A stretch of DNA of 64,000 nt from Megalonaias nervosa (Eukaryota > Mollusca > Bivalvia > Unionida > Unionidae): assembly GCA_016617855.1 (NCBI GenBank), contig JAECUM010003252.1, positions 1 through 64,000 on the forward strand, written 5' to 3'. The notes below the pieces were generated by a model, which saw only the letters and a list, made by a program, of their open reading frames with translations, was not told where the DNA came from and did no database searches. The translations under genes were made by a program, and so were the position numbers. Shown piece after piece: positions 10,844 to 18,473 of this stretch. Numbering within the stretch: the stretch's first letter is position 1; each line of letters starts with the position of its first letter.

Positions 10844-11754
10844 TTAGAGTAATCGTTTGCGAAAATGGAGTTTCACTGTGACTTTCCATTTGGTGAATGG
10901 AATATTTTGTCCCAGATCTCCTTTTATAGTAATGTTGACAGTGTCGAAATACAACTTACTGACGGGCAAATAGTGAGGATGTACAAATTCGCGGTGAACA
11001 TGATAGGTGTTTCCACCTTCCTCGTCAGCAGCCGTGGCAGAATCCACTTTGAAAGGAATGACACGCAGTAACGGTACGGAGGTGTGTCCCACCACGTTGT
11101 ACTCCACCACATCGGAGTACACAAACATCAAATTCAGTCCTTGGTTCATTTCTACAGGGAATCGAAAATAGTTCGCAAAATCCAAGTTGCCACTAACGGC
11201 TGGCATTTCGTTTCTAATCTTGATCATCTTGGGGTCTCCACCCAAAATGTCATACAATTCAGGACAAAATGTAATGGCCAATACTTTGTCCTCTGAAAAT
11301 TTGATCAGTAGGCGACGAGATATGTTGTGGTACTCGATCGTGACACTTGTTCTTGCTTTCTCCAAGCTTTTACCAAACATGAAATTGAACATGTCAGCAA
11401 TGTCGTTCACCAAATGTTGACCACTAAAATAATAGCCCGCAGAAATTTTCAACAGATAAGTGGAGCGATTAGTTTTGGGTTTTGTGTTTTCATAAAGTCA
11501 GCTATAGTGGCACGTTCATCCATGGCTTGTTGCACTTGCGGGTCATGAACTTTCACCGTAAAAGTGTTTTGATTTTCGACGATGTTTTTGATTTGTGTAG
11601 GGTGAATCATTTCCACCAAAGCCACTTCCCAATGGGCTTCGTGATCCAATTGGATGACTTGAGGCAATCTGGCCGAGAAACAGCACAAAGTGTTATTGGG
11701 AAACACCTCCATGGAACTGTCACTGGGCAACGTTAAATAAAATTGGTTATTCAT
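10844..11754 (-). pseudogene. Polinton penton / minor capsid protein (frameshifted)
   Basis: The first frame (from ATG 11754) begins NNQFYLTLPSDSS, then WEVALVEMIHP, the typical N-terminus of Polinton minor capsid (penton) proteins, single jelly-roll proteins placed at the vertices. At about 11450-11480 the coding frame changes: the downstream part (AGYYFSGQHLVNDI ... KVTVKLHFRKRLL) continues in another frame to the TAA at 10844. The two parts together have the family's usual ~300-codon length, so one indel broke the gene. Its start overlaps the stop of the upstream membrane-protein gene (ATGA-type overlap), as in compact viral genomes. Confidence 0.85.
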
Positions 11755-12155
11755 AATTCCAAATTTCTAGTGTCCGAAGGATCACTGGAGGTTAGAGGAG
11801 TGTCTAAAAGAGGATGGTTAGGGTGACTGTTGGAAGGGGGACTGACGTTGTACGCAAGGTTCCCGTTGTTGTTCCCGTTAGAAGAGTATTTCAGGGACGG
11901 ATTGGGAAGAAGGTAACCGATGCAACTGCTGAGTAAAATGGTCCACAATTGTTTGTCTCCTTGTTGCAAACTCAAATTGGCAATGGCAGCACCGATGACA
12001 CAATACACCACAAAGATCTGGCAGAAAAAGACGATTTGCGTTTTAGGCACACGTTCTCCACACCATACCCACAAGGTTTGCTTTTGTAGATCTTGCAGAG
12101 AAGAACTGGGGGAAGGAGTGGTCACTGCAGTAGCTGAGGCTGTGTTGAAGGGCAT
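11751..12155 (-). CDS. Two-TM membrane protein of the Polinton
   Basis: Intact frame of 134 codons from the ATG at 12155, 5 nt after the integrase stop. Residues about 41-61 (IVFFCQIFVVYCVIGAAIAN) are a clear membrane segment and 70-84 (LWTILLSSCIGYLLP) a second one, preceded by the ERVPKTQ turn. The C-terminal half is Asn/Ser/Pro-rich. A membrane protein with this ERVPK...LLSS.LGYLLPNP signature is a recurring uncharacterised Polinton gene in my memory. Its role is unknown; a virion or host membrane component is possible. Its TGA overlaps the penton ATG by 2 nt. Confidence 0.7.
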   Translation of the reverse strand: MPFNTASATAVTTPSPSSSLQDLQKQTLWVWCGERVPKTQIVFFCQIFVVYCVIGAAIANLSLQQGDKQLWTILLSSCIGYLLPNPSLKYSSNGNNNGNLAYNVSPPSNSHPNHPLLDTPLTSSDPSDTRNLEL

Positions 12156-12160
12156 GATGA

Positions 12161-13279
12161 TCACTTCTTTTTATAGTCGACTATGTGCGAAGCGTCGATC
12201 CAAGAGTCAAAACTCGACGGATATCCTTTCCAATGTACTTTGACTTCTTTGACACGCCGTTTTCCCACTTTACGAGTTCTTCGATCGAGAATGCATTCTA
12301 TCTCGTAAACGTCGTATTCTTTTTTGGTCACACGTTGTAGCTCGGGCAAGTAAAACGTTCCTTTTAACACTTCCCCGTTCATGTCTTCCAATTTATAGAC
12401 AGGAGGATAACGGCCACGCACTCGTTCAGTGACAACAAACAATTCGGTGGTCTAGTTAGGTAAGTAACCTTTGTCGAAAGTGCGTTTGGTTTTGCCAATA
12501 TGCACCCAATGTCCTGATGCCAACACTCCACCTTTCTTGGGGACAGTCACTGTTGGGGACGTACCAAACAGGCGCTCAAAGAGACGGTCACTTCGTTGTC
12601 AGGATTCACTTATTGGGGGGGGGGGGGCACGCCCGATGCTCCGATGGTAAGATTGGTTGTACGATTGAACGAGGTGTGGCAAGACGTCAATGTACTTGAG
12701 AGTGTATTGATGCGTAAAATATTTCAACATGCGTTCTCTCAAGGTGCGTTGAAAACGTTCCACGATGCTGGCTTTGGTTTCGGGATTCTCGGTGGTGAAA
12801 AAATGAATGTCACGTTTCTTCAATTCTTTTTGGAAAGCTTGCTTCAGAAATTCGGTACCTTTGTCAGTTTCCCATCGAAGAGGGTGACGACCGCTTTGTT
12901 TCAACACCAGTCTGAGGGCTCGCACTAACTCACTGCTCGATCTGGAAGTCAATGGCACGACCCAGGCAAATTTGGAAAAGACGTCGATGACGCAAAACAA
13001 ATATTTGTAGCCACGATTGTAGGAGGCCAAATGAGAGACATCGGCTAAATCGGCTTGTCATTGATGATCGATACCCTCCACTCGGGTGAGACTTCTGGAA
13101 AATTTTCGTCGAATGGGTTTGTGTAAGGTGTACGTGGCTTGTTCTTGTAGCCATCGTTGCACTTGAGGTAAACGGATACTTTTCAGCCGAGTTTTGGCAG
13201 CACGATACAATTTCTGAACTCCTCCGTAACCTGCAGGATGGGATGGATCATAGTAAATGCTGGCTAACACCTTCTCCAT
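12161..13279 (-). pseudogene. Polinton retroviral-type integrase with chromodomain (several lesions)
   Basis: A DDE-type integrase that would insert the element and create its target duplication. Visible parts in order: an N-terminal segment with YDPSHPAGYGG and VQRWLQEQATYTLHKP; the catalytic core with VIDVFSKFAWVVPL (first Asp), ETDKGTEF (second Asp) and KASIVERFQRTL (Glu); SYHRSIGRAP; an SH3-like part (FDKGYLPN, TTELFVV); and a C-terminal chromodomain (YEIECILDRR...VKEVKVHWKGYPSSFDSW). Lesions: TGA at 13058-13060 at a position where the family has Trp, a 13-G run at 12615-12627 that changes the frame, a second shift near 12575-12600, and a TAG at 12452-12454. The start at ATG 13279 is the first Met before the conserved part, but the open frame continues upstream. 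Confidence 0.94.
12615..12627. repeat. G13 homopolymer inside the integrase
   Basis: Thirteen consecutive G (C on the coding strand) directly after the SYHRSIGRAP block. It alters the integrase reading frame and could be a slippage expansion or an assembly artefact. Confidence 0.9.
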
Positions 13280-13915
13280 TTTTTTAATAAGTGATCCACT
13301 CTTCACTGATGCTACTCTTGTCTTTCTGTGGTATTTTCTTGGTTTGTAATGCTTTGCGTGTCCGACGGGCAATAGGTGTTGAGGACGACGGTGTTTGAAC
13401 AGGGTAATCAGTTCTTGTTTCACTTCTGTCTTGGCTATCGTTTTCTGTTCTGAGGAAGAAGGAGTAGCCATCATCTTTTTAATCCAACCAATTCTGGATG
13501 TAGGTGGTGTTGTTAACTTGTGTACTTTTTCTGGTGGAGTGTGAAGCTCCTCTTCTTTTTCTGTCTTGATCACTGGGACTAGTTGTGGTGGACTTTCTGT
13601 CTAGTCCACTGGAGGTGGCAGTGGTTGTGATGGACTTTTCATCAAGGCCTTAAAATCTTTCAGAGTGGGTAGAGCTGTTTCGTGTAAAGCTTTTTGGTGA
13701 AAGAGTTTCAGTCGTTGTAACAACTGACCATACCTTTGCGATTTTTCCGTTTCTGACAAATCGCTGCGATCCATCAACGATTGCAATTCATGTTGTAACT
13801 GGGACATTTCCGTCAAATGAGGATTGGGAGGTAAATGCGGGGTTCGTTGTTCTTGCCAACGATGGTATTCCATCCATCGTTTGTAAGGGAGTAAAGTCAG
13901 TTTTCGTCCTTCCAT
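13280..13915 (-). pseudogene. Polinton conserved ORF upstream of, and in frame with, the integrase
   Basis: From ATG 13915 the frame reads EGRKLTLLPYKRWMEY, then a helical segment with SDLSETEKSQRYGQLLQRL. A short protein with a KxxLxPYxxY start and an ls..eK..rY..lLqr segment is a recurring uncharacterised Polinton gene. A TAG at 13601-13603 interrupts it; the same frame then continues through a basic, Pro/Thr-rich region (IGWIKKMM, HYKPRKYHRKTR) directly into the integrase without another stop. So either the TAG is the true end of a 104-codon protein, or it is a CAG-to-TAG change and the real end lies downstream. Confidence 0.5.
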
Positions 13916-13987
13916 CGGATGTCAAGGATCACGTCTGAGATCTTTTGACTCCAAAAGTCCCTTTTATCTTCCTGGACCATTTTATCT

Positions 13988-14325
13988 TCATCCTCCCATG
14001 ATCTTTCCCAATACTCCTTTCAGCAAGGGTCCTCCTATTGTTCCCATTACTCCTTACAGCAACATGGTCAAAAAGGATAAAATTCCTCCACGTTGCACCA
14101 ACATCTTTTTCTTTTGACCAATGGGTATTTTCTTTTGAACCATTTGGCGAAAAACGTGTCGATGTTTGGCTAAGCATTCTTTCTGGTGGTTAAACAAAGG
14201 TATTGTGCCTTTGAAGACATTCAGACAACATTCGCACACGGTATCGATGACATTTTTGGAGACAGTTTGAATGAGTTTTTTTTTGCATGGGTGGAGGAGC
14301 TTTGGACAGGACGGACAACATGTCT
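13988..14325 (-). pseudogene. Cys-rich protein with RGG-hydrophobic tail (decayed)
   Basis: The frame contains CCPSCPKLLHPCKKK, then VCECCLNVFKG, a basic block IPIGQKKKMLVQRGG and a hydrophobic Gly-rich tail ending in IMGG before the TGA at 13988. An in-frame TAA at 14054-14056 interrupts the tail, and near 14325 the frame shifts relative to an upstream LPSRLAKH segment. The K(K)xxLxQRGG-hydrophobic arrangement recurs in Polinton/adintovirus genomes as a small protein of unknown role. A related block is found in the gene at 14647-15273. Confidence 0.5.
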
Positions 14326-14646
14326 CAATGTTTGGCTAAACGAGAAGGCAGTCCTATCCTTTTCTTTCCTTTTGGGGGTAGAAGAGGAATGTCTTTTTTG
14401 GGGTGACATCTGTAACGCTAAGCGCTTTTTAGGATGCCGTGACTGTCTTTTTCGTTTTCCTTTTCCTTTTTGGACCGAAGAAGAAACACGATAGTAACGG
14501 TGTGCACTTCTTGGAGGGGACATCTTTGGGCGTGCAGCAGCACGAAAACACTGATCCGTATTGTTTGCCTAAGGTCTTTTCGTATCAACTTGATGACAGG
14601 CAACACACGTCGTGGAGGAGTTCGCAACGGACTAAATCAAGACAGT
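14326..14646 (-). other. Basic, frame-scrambled coding remnant
   Basis: All three minus-strand frames contain Lys/Arg-rich pieces (for example SVQKGKGKRKRQSRHPKKR), and none is open across the whole stretch. It probably belongs to the 5' part of the Cys-rich gene or to a separate basic DNA-binding protein, now frameshifted. I cannot assign a start. Confidence 0.35.
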
Positions 14647-15273
14647 TCATTGCTTGGACAAATCCAGTAAACTCTGTAACACACCAGTTCTCTCTTGGAC
14701 TTTGATTTTGGGGGCAGGTACTTTGTGAGCAGCGGCCACTGTCGCTAAAGAGGAAGAGGGTGTCACCGCTGGAGGAGAAGTTTTTGGATACGCTCTCTTG
14801 CGGGTAGAAGCTGTTTTCTGTGGACTTTTCTTTTTCTTTTTCTGAGGCTGTGACCTGGTCTTGACACCGTTGCTCTTTTTCTGTTTCTTCTGGGTACGTT
14901 TGGGCGTGGATTTTTTCTTGGGGACGACTTTGGGAGCATTAGAATCCCATTTTAAGAGGGATCGAATGATGACACCTCCTAGAGAACCGCTACCTCCAGG
15001 TTTCAAAATGATTTGCTTTTTGGTTTTAGCGTCAATGCGAGAATCGGCTAGCTGCGTCAAGGCGCCTTTGTTTCTCTCAAACAAACGTTTGGTTTGATGT
15101 GGAATCTGAATGATGCCTTGCAGTAATTGACGTGCTGTCACCGTAAACCATCGTAAGACTTCTTTGAGACTAGCTTCTAAGACACGAGCAAGTATTTGTG
15201 GATTTATTTCGCGACTTATACCGTACAAGGCACGAATCAATTTGACGGGAAGATGAGCCTGAAGGGACGTCAT
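14647..15273 (-). CDS. Lys-rich Polinton protein, conserved but of unknown function
   Basis: Intact frame of 208 codons. Residues about 20-75 form a helical region (LKEVLRWFTVTARQLLQGI). This is followed by LFERNKGALTQLADSRI and the block TKKQIILKPGGSGSLGG, which matches the K-x-x-L-x-x-GG element seen in the smaller gene at 13988. The second half is extremely Lys/Arg/Pro/Ser-rich (KKKSTPKRTQKKQKKS) and would bind nucleic acid or act as a nuclear signal. The Met at 15273 is chosen because a TATA box at 15311-15318 puts the likely transcript start between them. It may be a core or scaffold protein; that is inference. Confidence 0.6.
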   Translation of the reverse strand: MTSLQAHLPVKLIRALYGISREINPQILARVLEASLKEVLRWFTVTARQLLQGIIQIPHQTKRLFERNKGALTQLADSRIDAKTKKQIILKPGGSGSLGGVIIRSLLKWDSNAPKVVPKKKSTPKRTQKKQKKSNGVKTRSQPQKKKKKSPQKTASTRKRAYPKTSPPAVTPSSSLATVAAAHKVPAPKIKVQERTGVLQSLLDLSKQ

Positions 15274-15310
15274 GTTGACGCTGTGTGAGAGAGACCCCAA
15301 GTGACCGAGG

Positions 15311-15318
15311 TTTTTATA
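15311..15318 (-). promoter_or_regulatory. TATA box (TATAAAAA) of the Lys-rich gene
   Basis: Located 38 nt upstream of the chosen ATG (15273) and 28 nt past the ATPase stop. The spacing places the transcript start about 10-15 nt before the ATG. Confidence 0.6.
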
Positions 15319-15345
15319 GACATTTTTTGGCGATTGTGGTTGTTG

Positions 15346-16074
15346 TTAAATCGACAAAGGGGACGTGTACACGACAGGTACTCCGTCTTGGCACCAGTGG
15401 TGAAACAGATGGGTACGAAATTGCAAATAATCGGGGGTAGTGGGTTTTAAATCCACGAGTAAATAAGCGTGTGGGGTTTGAGTGGCATAGTCGTACGCAT
15501 TTGTCAGCCAAGGCGTTCCTAACTGTTTGGCTAAGACTTGCACTTGCGATTTATCTCTAGGGCTTTTAAACAAGACCGCGTAATGAGCATTGAGACTGAT
15601 GGTGCGATGGGCTTTACTTTGTTGAAACAAATTTTGGGTAATGTAAATGACACTGGCTTTACAATGATGCGCTTTGCGCGTAAACCAGAGTTTAATTTCT
15701 CCTTCGTCTTCTCCTAACATGTCGTCAAAAATAACCAAATGGGTTTGACTAGGATCAGACACGATCCCGTCGTCCTCGCCAGGAATGCCTTCCACAAAGA
15801 CAATGGAATCGCCTTGACTTTCTCGCAGAAGGCTTTACGCCGATTGCCACTCCTTGTGACACCACACGATGCGTTCAGGTGGACGATCGATCAAATAATG
15901 TTTATATTCGATCAAACGTTTGACAAAATCGGTTTTTCCGGAACAGCTAGGTCCGGCAATGAGCATGTTAAAGGGATGGCGAAGATACAAGGCCTCCCAA
16001 CCAGCACGATCTAACTTCTCGTCGATGACTTTGACAGTGGAGGAAGAGGGAGCAGAGACAGTAGAGTTAGCCAT
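15346..16074 (-). pseudogene. FtsK/HerA-type packaging ATPase (one nonsense codon)
   Basis: The frame of 242 codons has the Walker A loop GPSCSGKT after the strand FNMLIA, a Walker B strand THLVIFDDM, and an SVIYITQNLF segment typical of the sensor region of A32/FtsK-like packaging ATPases, which pump the genome into the procapsid. An in-frame TAA at 15835-15837 lies between Walker A and Walker B, right after IVWCHKEWQSA. The frame is otherwise continuous to the TAA at 15346. Length fits the Polinton family. A TATA box lies 50 nt upstream of the ATG. Confidence 0.92.
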
Positions 16075-16123
16075 AGTAGTGTAATGAATGTCACTTTTGA
16101 CACGAAGACAAACATGACAAGAG

Positions 16124-16131
16124 CTTTTATA
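16124..16131 (-). promoter_or_regulatory. TATA box (TATAAAAG) of the ATPase gene
   Basis: Lies 50 nt before ATG 16074, leaving a leader of about 20-25 nt. Confidence 0.6.
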
Positions 16132-16161
16132 CTTTTTTTCAGGACACGTTTATTGTCATCT

Positions 16162-16470
16162 TTAATTGTGAACAACACGAAAGACAAAAATACATACAAG
16201 CCAAATGGTTAAGTACATGAATAAAAGACACATCAAAACGATCATAGTGGAATATAAACAAGTCTCTGTACAACATTTGTGGTGACCAAGAGGTGAAATT
16301 GTAGGGGTAGTGTGTAATGTTCTTAGAGTCTCTACACTACTTGGCACATTCACACAAGAGTCCTCCCGGAATAGCCTTTCGGGGATGTTAATGACGGTCC
16401 TGTCCTGTTCGAAAGGGAGTGGTTCTTCTTCTGGTACTGTCACTAGCACAGGTTTAAAAGTTACTTTTTA
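16162..16470 (-). other. Open frame with one TM segment, no ATG
   Basis: The frame is open from a TAA near 16471 to the stop at 16162. The first 60 codons are polar, with an acidic VPEEEPLPFEQD block; the end is a strong membrane segment (STMIVLMCLLFMYLTIWLVC). No ATG precedes the polar part, so the start is lost, spliced or non-AUG. A tail-anchored membrane protein is possible. Unknown family. Confidence 0.35.
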
Positions 16471-16492
16471 AACTGAACGTTTGAATTTAGGA

Positions 16493-16800
16493 TTACAAAT
16501 CTTTTGCATGGTGTGCCACTTCCTTTGTCCAATCCTCAAATCCCCAACTTTTCCAGTCACGTACATCTTTCCAGTGAGGGTGTAAGTCACAAGCTACACA
16601 CACATCATCGTACACATCTTCAGTGCCTAAAAGTTGACGAATCTTGTTTTCCCGTAAAGGTTGAGAAGTATCAAGATGAAAGCGCAAAGCTTTGAGTAGA
16701 AGAATCTCTCGTGTACATTTAAAGGGACCACGTTCATGTTTTGGGTGGTATGTACTGTTTTTAAAGAGCTCACAAGGAATCGGCTGGTAAACGAAATCCT
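16493..16800 (-). other. Open frame, unknown, Trp/His-rich C-terminus
   Basis: The frame is open from a TAG near 16803 to the TAA at 16493. It reads coherently (YHPKHERGPFKCTREILLL, later VCVACDLHPHWKD and DWKSWGFEDW) with a C-x-x-C and several His, suggesting a small metal-binding protein. No ATG lies at its beginning; the first internal Met is at 16687. It directly follows the third member of the paralogous family and might be its displaced C-terminal half or a separate gene. Confidence 0.35.
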
Positions 16801-16960
16801 AGAAAACAAGTCACTAAGACACACACTACACGGCGACCCCAATTCAATGGACACAGTTCTCGTAATAGGCGATCGTAATTCTCCACTGTTTGAATAGTGT
16901 CATTGATTTCCTTCCACGGAATCTGTTGTATCACGAATGATAAAGGTCGTGGCGTGGTAG
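16801..16960 (-). pseudogene. Third, truncated copy of the tandem accessory family
   Basis: One minus-strand frame reads IPWKEINDTIQTVENYDRLL and then RRVVCVLVTCFLGFR, which lines up with IPTDELEDYNKSLQEQ... and RRVVCELVTKLFWYG in the gene at 16968-17423. The N-terminal half is missing and the frame ends in TGA near 16785. It is a degenerate paralog next to two intact relatives. Confidence 0.5.
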
Positions 16961-16964
16961 TCCG

Positions 16965-16972
16965 TTTTTATA
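16965..16972 (-). promoter_or_regulatory. TATA box (TATAAAAA) overlapping the stop of the 17-kb gene
   Basis: Placed to drive the truncated third family member. It overlaps the TAA of the upstream frame, showing how compact the block is. Confidence 0.45.
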
Positions 16973-17423
16973 CCCTCTTTGGTGTCAGGTAATAAGTGTA
17001 CGTTTTGAACAACCTCGATTTTATTTTAGTACCGTACCAAAAAAGTTTAGTCACTAATTCACACACCACACGTCGCACAGAAGTTTCCTCTTGAATTAGA
17101 AAGAATTGTTCTTGTAAAGATTTGTTGTAATCCTCTAACTCGTCCGTTGGAATTCGGTGTATTAGGATCACCTTGTAAGTTGAATAAGTGGCATCCAAAA
17201 ATTTATGAATTTCACGCGATTCATCAATGTCTGACCAATGGAACACTTTCATCAGAATCAGTCCTCTTACAGCATTCAGGTACCAGTGGTTCAAACATCG
17301 GTGACGTAACGGATGCAATGGTTCTTTGCGTTTCACTTGTATTTTGACGACCTCGCGGTAAATGCGTTCTCTCAACTCCACAGGCAAAGCACGAATGTTC
17401 TCTTGTAAAGTATCCATGACCAT
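16968..17423 (-). CDS. Tandem accessory family member 2, unknown function
   Basis: Intact frame of 151 codons starting at ATG 17423. It begins with an F-box-like element (IRALPVELRERIYREVV), followed by basic and aromatic-rich helical segments (LRHRCLNHWYLNAVRGLILMKV) and ends RLFKTYTYYLTPKRV. The neighbouring gene at 17429-17818 has the same plan (LQTLPNELQEKICKDIW at the same relative position), so the two are paralogs. An F-box would recruit a substrate to an SCF ubiquitin ligase, but the match is short and I treat it only as a hint. Only 5 nt separate it from the upstream stop. Confidence 0.55.
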   Translation of the reverse strand: MVMDTLQENIRALPVELRERIYREVVKIQVKRKEPLHPLRHRCLNHWYLNAVRGLILMKVFHWSDIDESREIHKFLDATYSTYKVILIHRIPTDELEDYNKSLQEQFFLIQEETSVRRVVCELVTKLFWYGTKIKSRLFKTYTYYLTPKRV

Positions 17424-17428
17424 GTCAG

Positions 17429-17818
17429 TCAAACACTTCTCCTAGAGCGAAAGTAACGAACAAAGTGAGTAACTTCTTGCCACTGCCATTCCAGGAAACG
17501 GTCAAGAATGTCAATAAAATCTTCAAATGTAAATGGTCTAAAGCGGAACATTAGGAAGAACGCACCCTTGATCCAGAGAAATCTGATTTGTTTCCTGACT
17601 TTTGTCAATTTTCTCTTGTGAATTTCTCGATACAAAAGTTCTACAGTCATCCATTGAGATTTGGCTCTGGCAAGTCCCAGCCAAATGTCCTTGCAGATCT
17701 TCTCTTGCAGTTCGTTTGGTAATGTTTGAAGATTAGTTTTTAGATGGGGTTTAAATACTTGTCTAGGTGTTGTCCAACGTTTGACTTTTAGCCAAGCAGC
17801 TGGTTTCTTAAACGACAT
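17429..17818 (-). CDS. Tandem accessory family member 1, unknown function
   Basis: Intact frame of 129 codons. ATG 17818 is preferred over the upstream TTG. A basic N-terminus (SFKKPAAWLKVKRW) is followed by the short F-box-like element LQTLPNELQEKICKDIW. Then come a basic helix (REIHKRKLTKVRKQIRFLW) and an aromatic C-terminal part (FRPFTFEDFIDILDRFLEWQ) ending in RYFRSRRS. It is paralogous to the next gene downstream. It sits directly after the BIR frame, so BIR and this family form an accessory block between polymerase and ATPase, a likely place for host-interaction genes. Confidence 0.55.
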   Translation of the reverse strand: MSFKKPAAWLKVKRWTTPRQVFKPHLKTNLQTLPNELQEKICKDIWLGLARAKSQWMTVELLYREIHKRKLTKVRKQIRFLWIKGAFFLMFRFRPFTFEDFIDILDRFLEWQWQEVTHFVRYFRSRRSV

Positions 17819-17829
17819 GGTATGCCACT

Positions 17830-18111
17830 TCAATTACGAGGTCCCACTAAAGGTAGGTAGTGACAATCTGGAGACCATCGAGCATGTTCCAGGTAAGCGC
17901 AATCTTTCTTCCCCCACTCGTGAAGTGACACACCGCAACTGAAGCACTTGACTTTATCCCCTTCGTCCAAGCAGATAAATCCAGCTCTAGCTAATTCTTC
18001 GGGGGTAGGTCCTCCCAGATATTTTGGCCATTTTCCTCGGAAGGTTTGGATCCGACTTTCAAAGTCGCAGTATTCAGGCAAACGCACAGGGAACGAATAT
18101 TCGTCTTTCAC
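17830..18111 (-). CDS. BIR-domain (IAP-like) protein
   Basis: Single BIR domain. Counting from the GTG at 18111, the SRIQTF...WP element lies at 19-29, ELARAGF at 39-45, and zinc ligands at C56, C59, H76 and C83 (CFSC ... EHARWSPDC), giving the canonical C-x2-C-x16-H-x6-C spacing. BIR proteins bind caspases or IAP antagonists and block apoptosis, a plausible role for a virus-like element. No RING follows. No ATG opens the frame: it is open back to a TAA near 18175, so the start is lost, non-AUG or spliced. A TATATATT sequence near 18140-18150 could be its promoter. All zinc ligands are intact. Confidence 0.85.
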   Translation of the reverse strand: MKDEYSFPVRLPEYCDFESRIQTFRGKWPKYLGGPTPEELARAGFICLDEGDKVKCFSCGVSLHEWGKKDCAYLEHARWSPDCHYLPLVGPRN

Positions 18112-18161
18112 AGGTTCATTTCGATGAGGGTACGGTGAAATATATATTAGTATGCTCAGTT

Positions 18162-18441
18162 TTACATGACATCCTTAGGGTGGTAGCCGCATGGTTTCAT
18201 AATGATGACATCCACCATGAAAACCAGTAAAGTGAAAAGGTGTACGATAACGAGTGGCATCGCTTTCGCATCCGTCATTTTTGACACGCTCAGCATCACT
18301 TTCCATGGTAGGTATAGAAAAGTTTCCATGATGTGGTACTGAATCGCTGAGGTCACAGCGTACGGCATCCCTGCCATCGCAAGGCACAGCATCGTACTCG
18401 AGTTTGCTCCTCCTTAAAACTTGCTGTTTGAAAGGATTCAT
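18162..18441 (-). other. Overlapping short frames after the polymerase gene
   Basis: Two overlapping minus-strand frames occur. ATG 18441 to 18175 (88 codons) is polar with Cys/His (DAVPCDGRDAVRCDLSD). ATG 18392 to 18162 (76 codons) contains a membrane segment (MPLVIVHLFTLLVFMVDVII). They cannot both be main products; I cannot decide between them and recognise neither. Confidence 0.3.
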
Positions 18442-18473
18442 CTTTCTCAATTGGTGTTGGTAGTGACAATAAA

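Noticed and set aside
12167..12174. TATA box for the two-TM membrane protein
   Set aside because: TATAAAAA lies only 12 nt before the ATG, so the expected transcript start would fall inside the coding region; it is probably incidental within the integrase 3' end.
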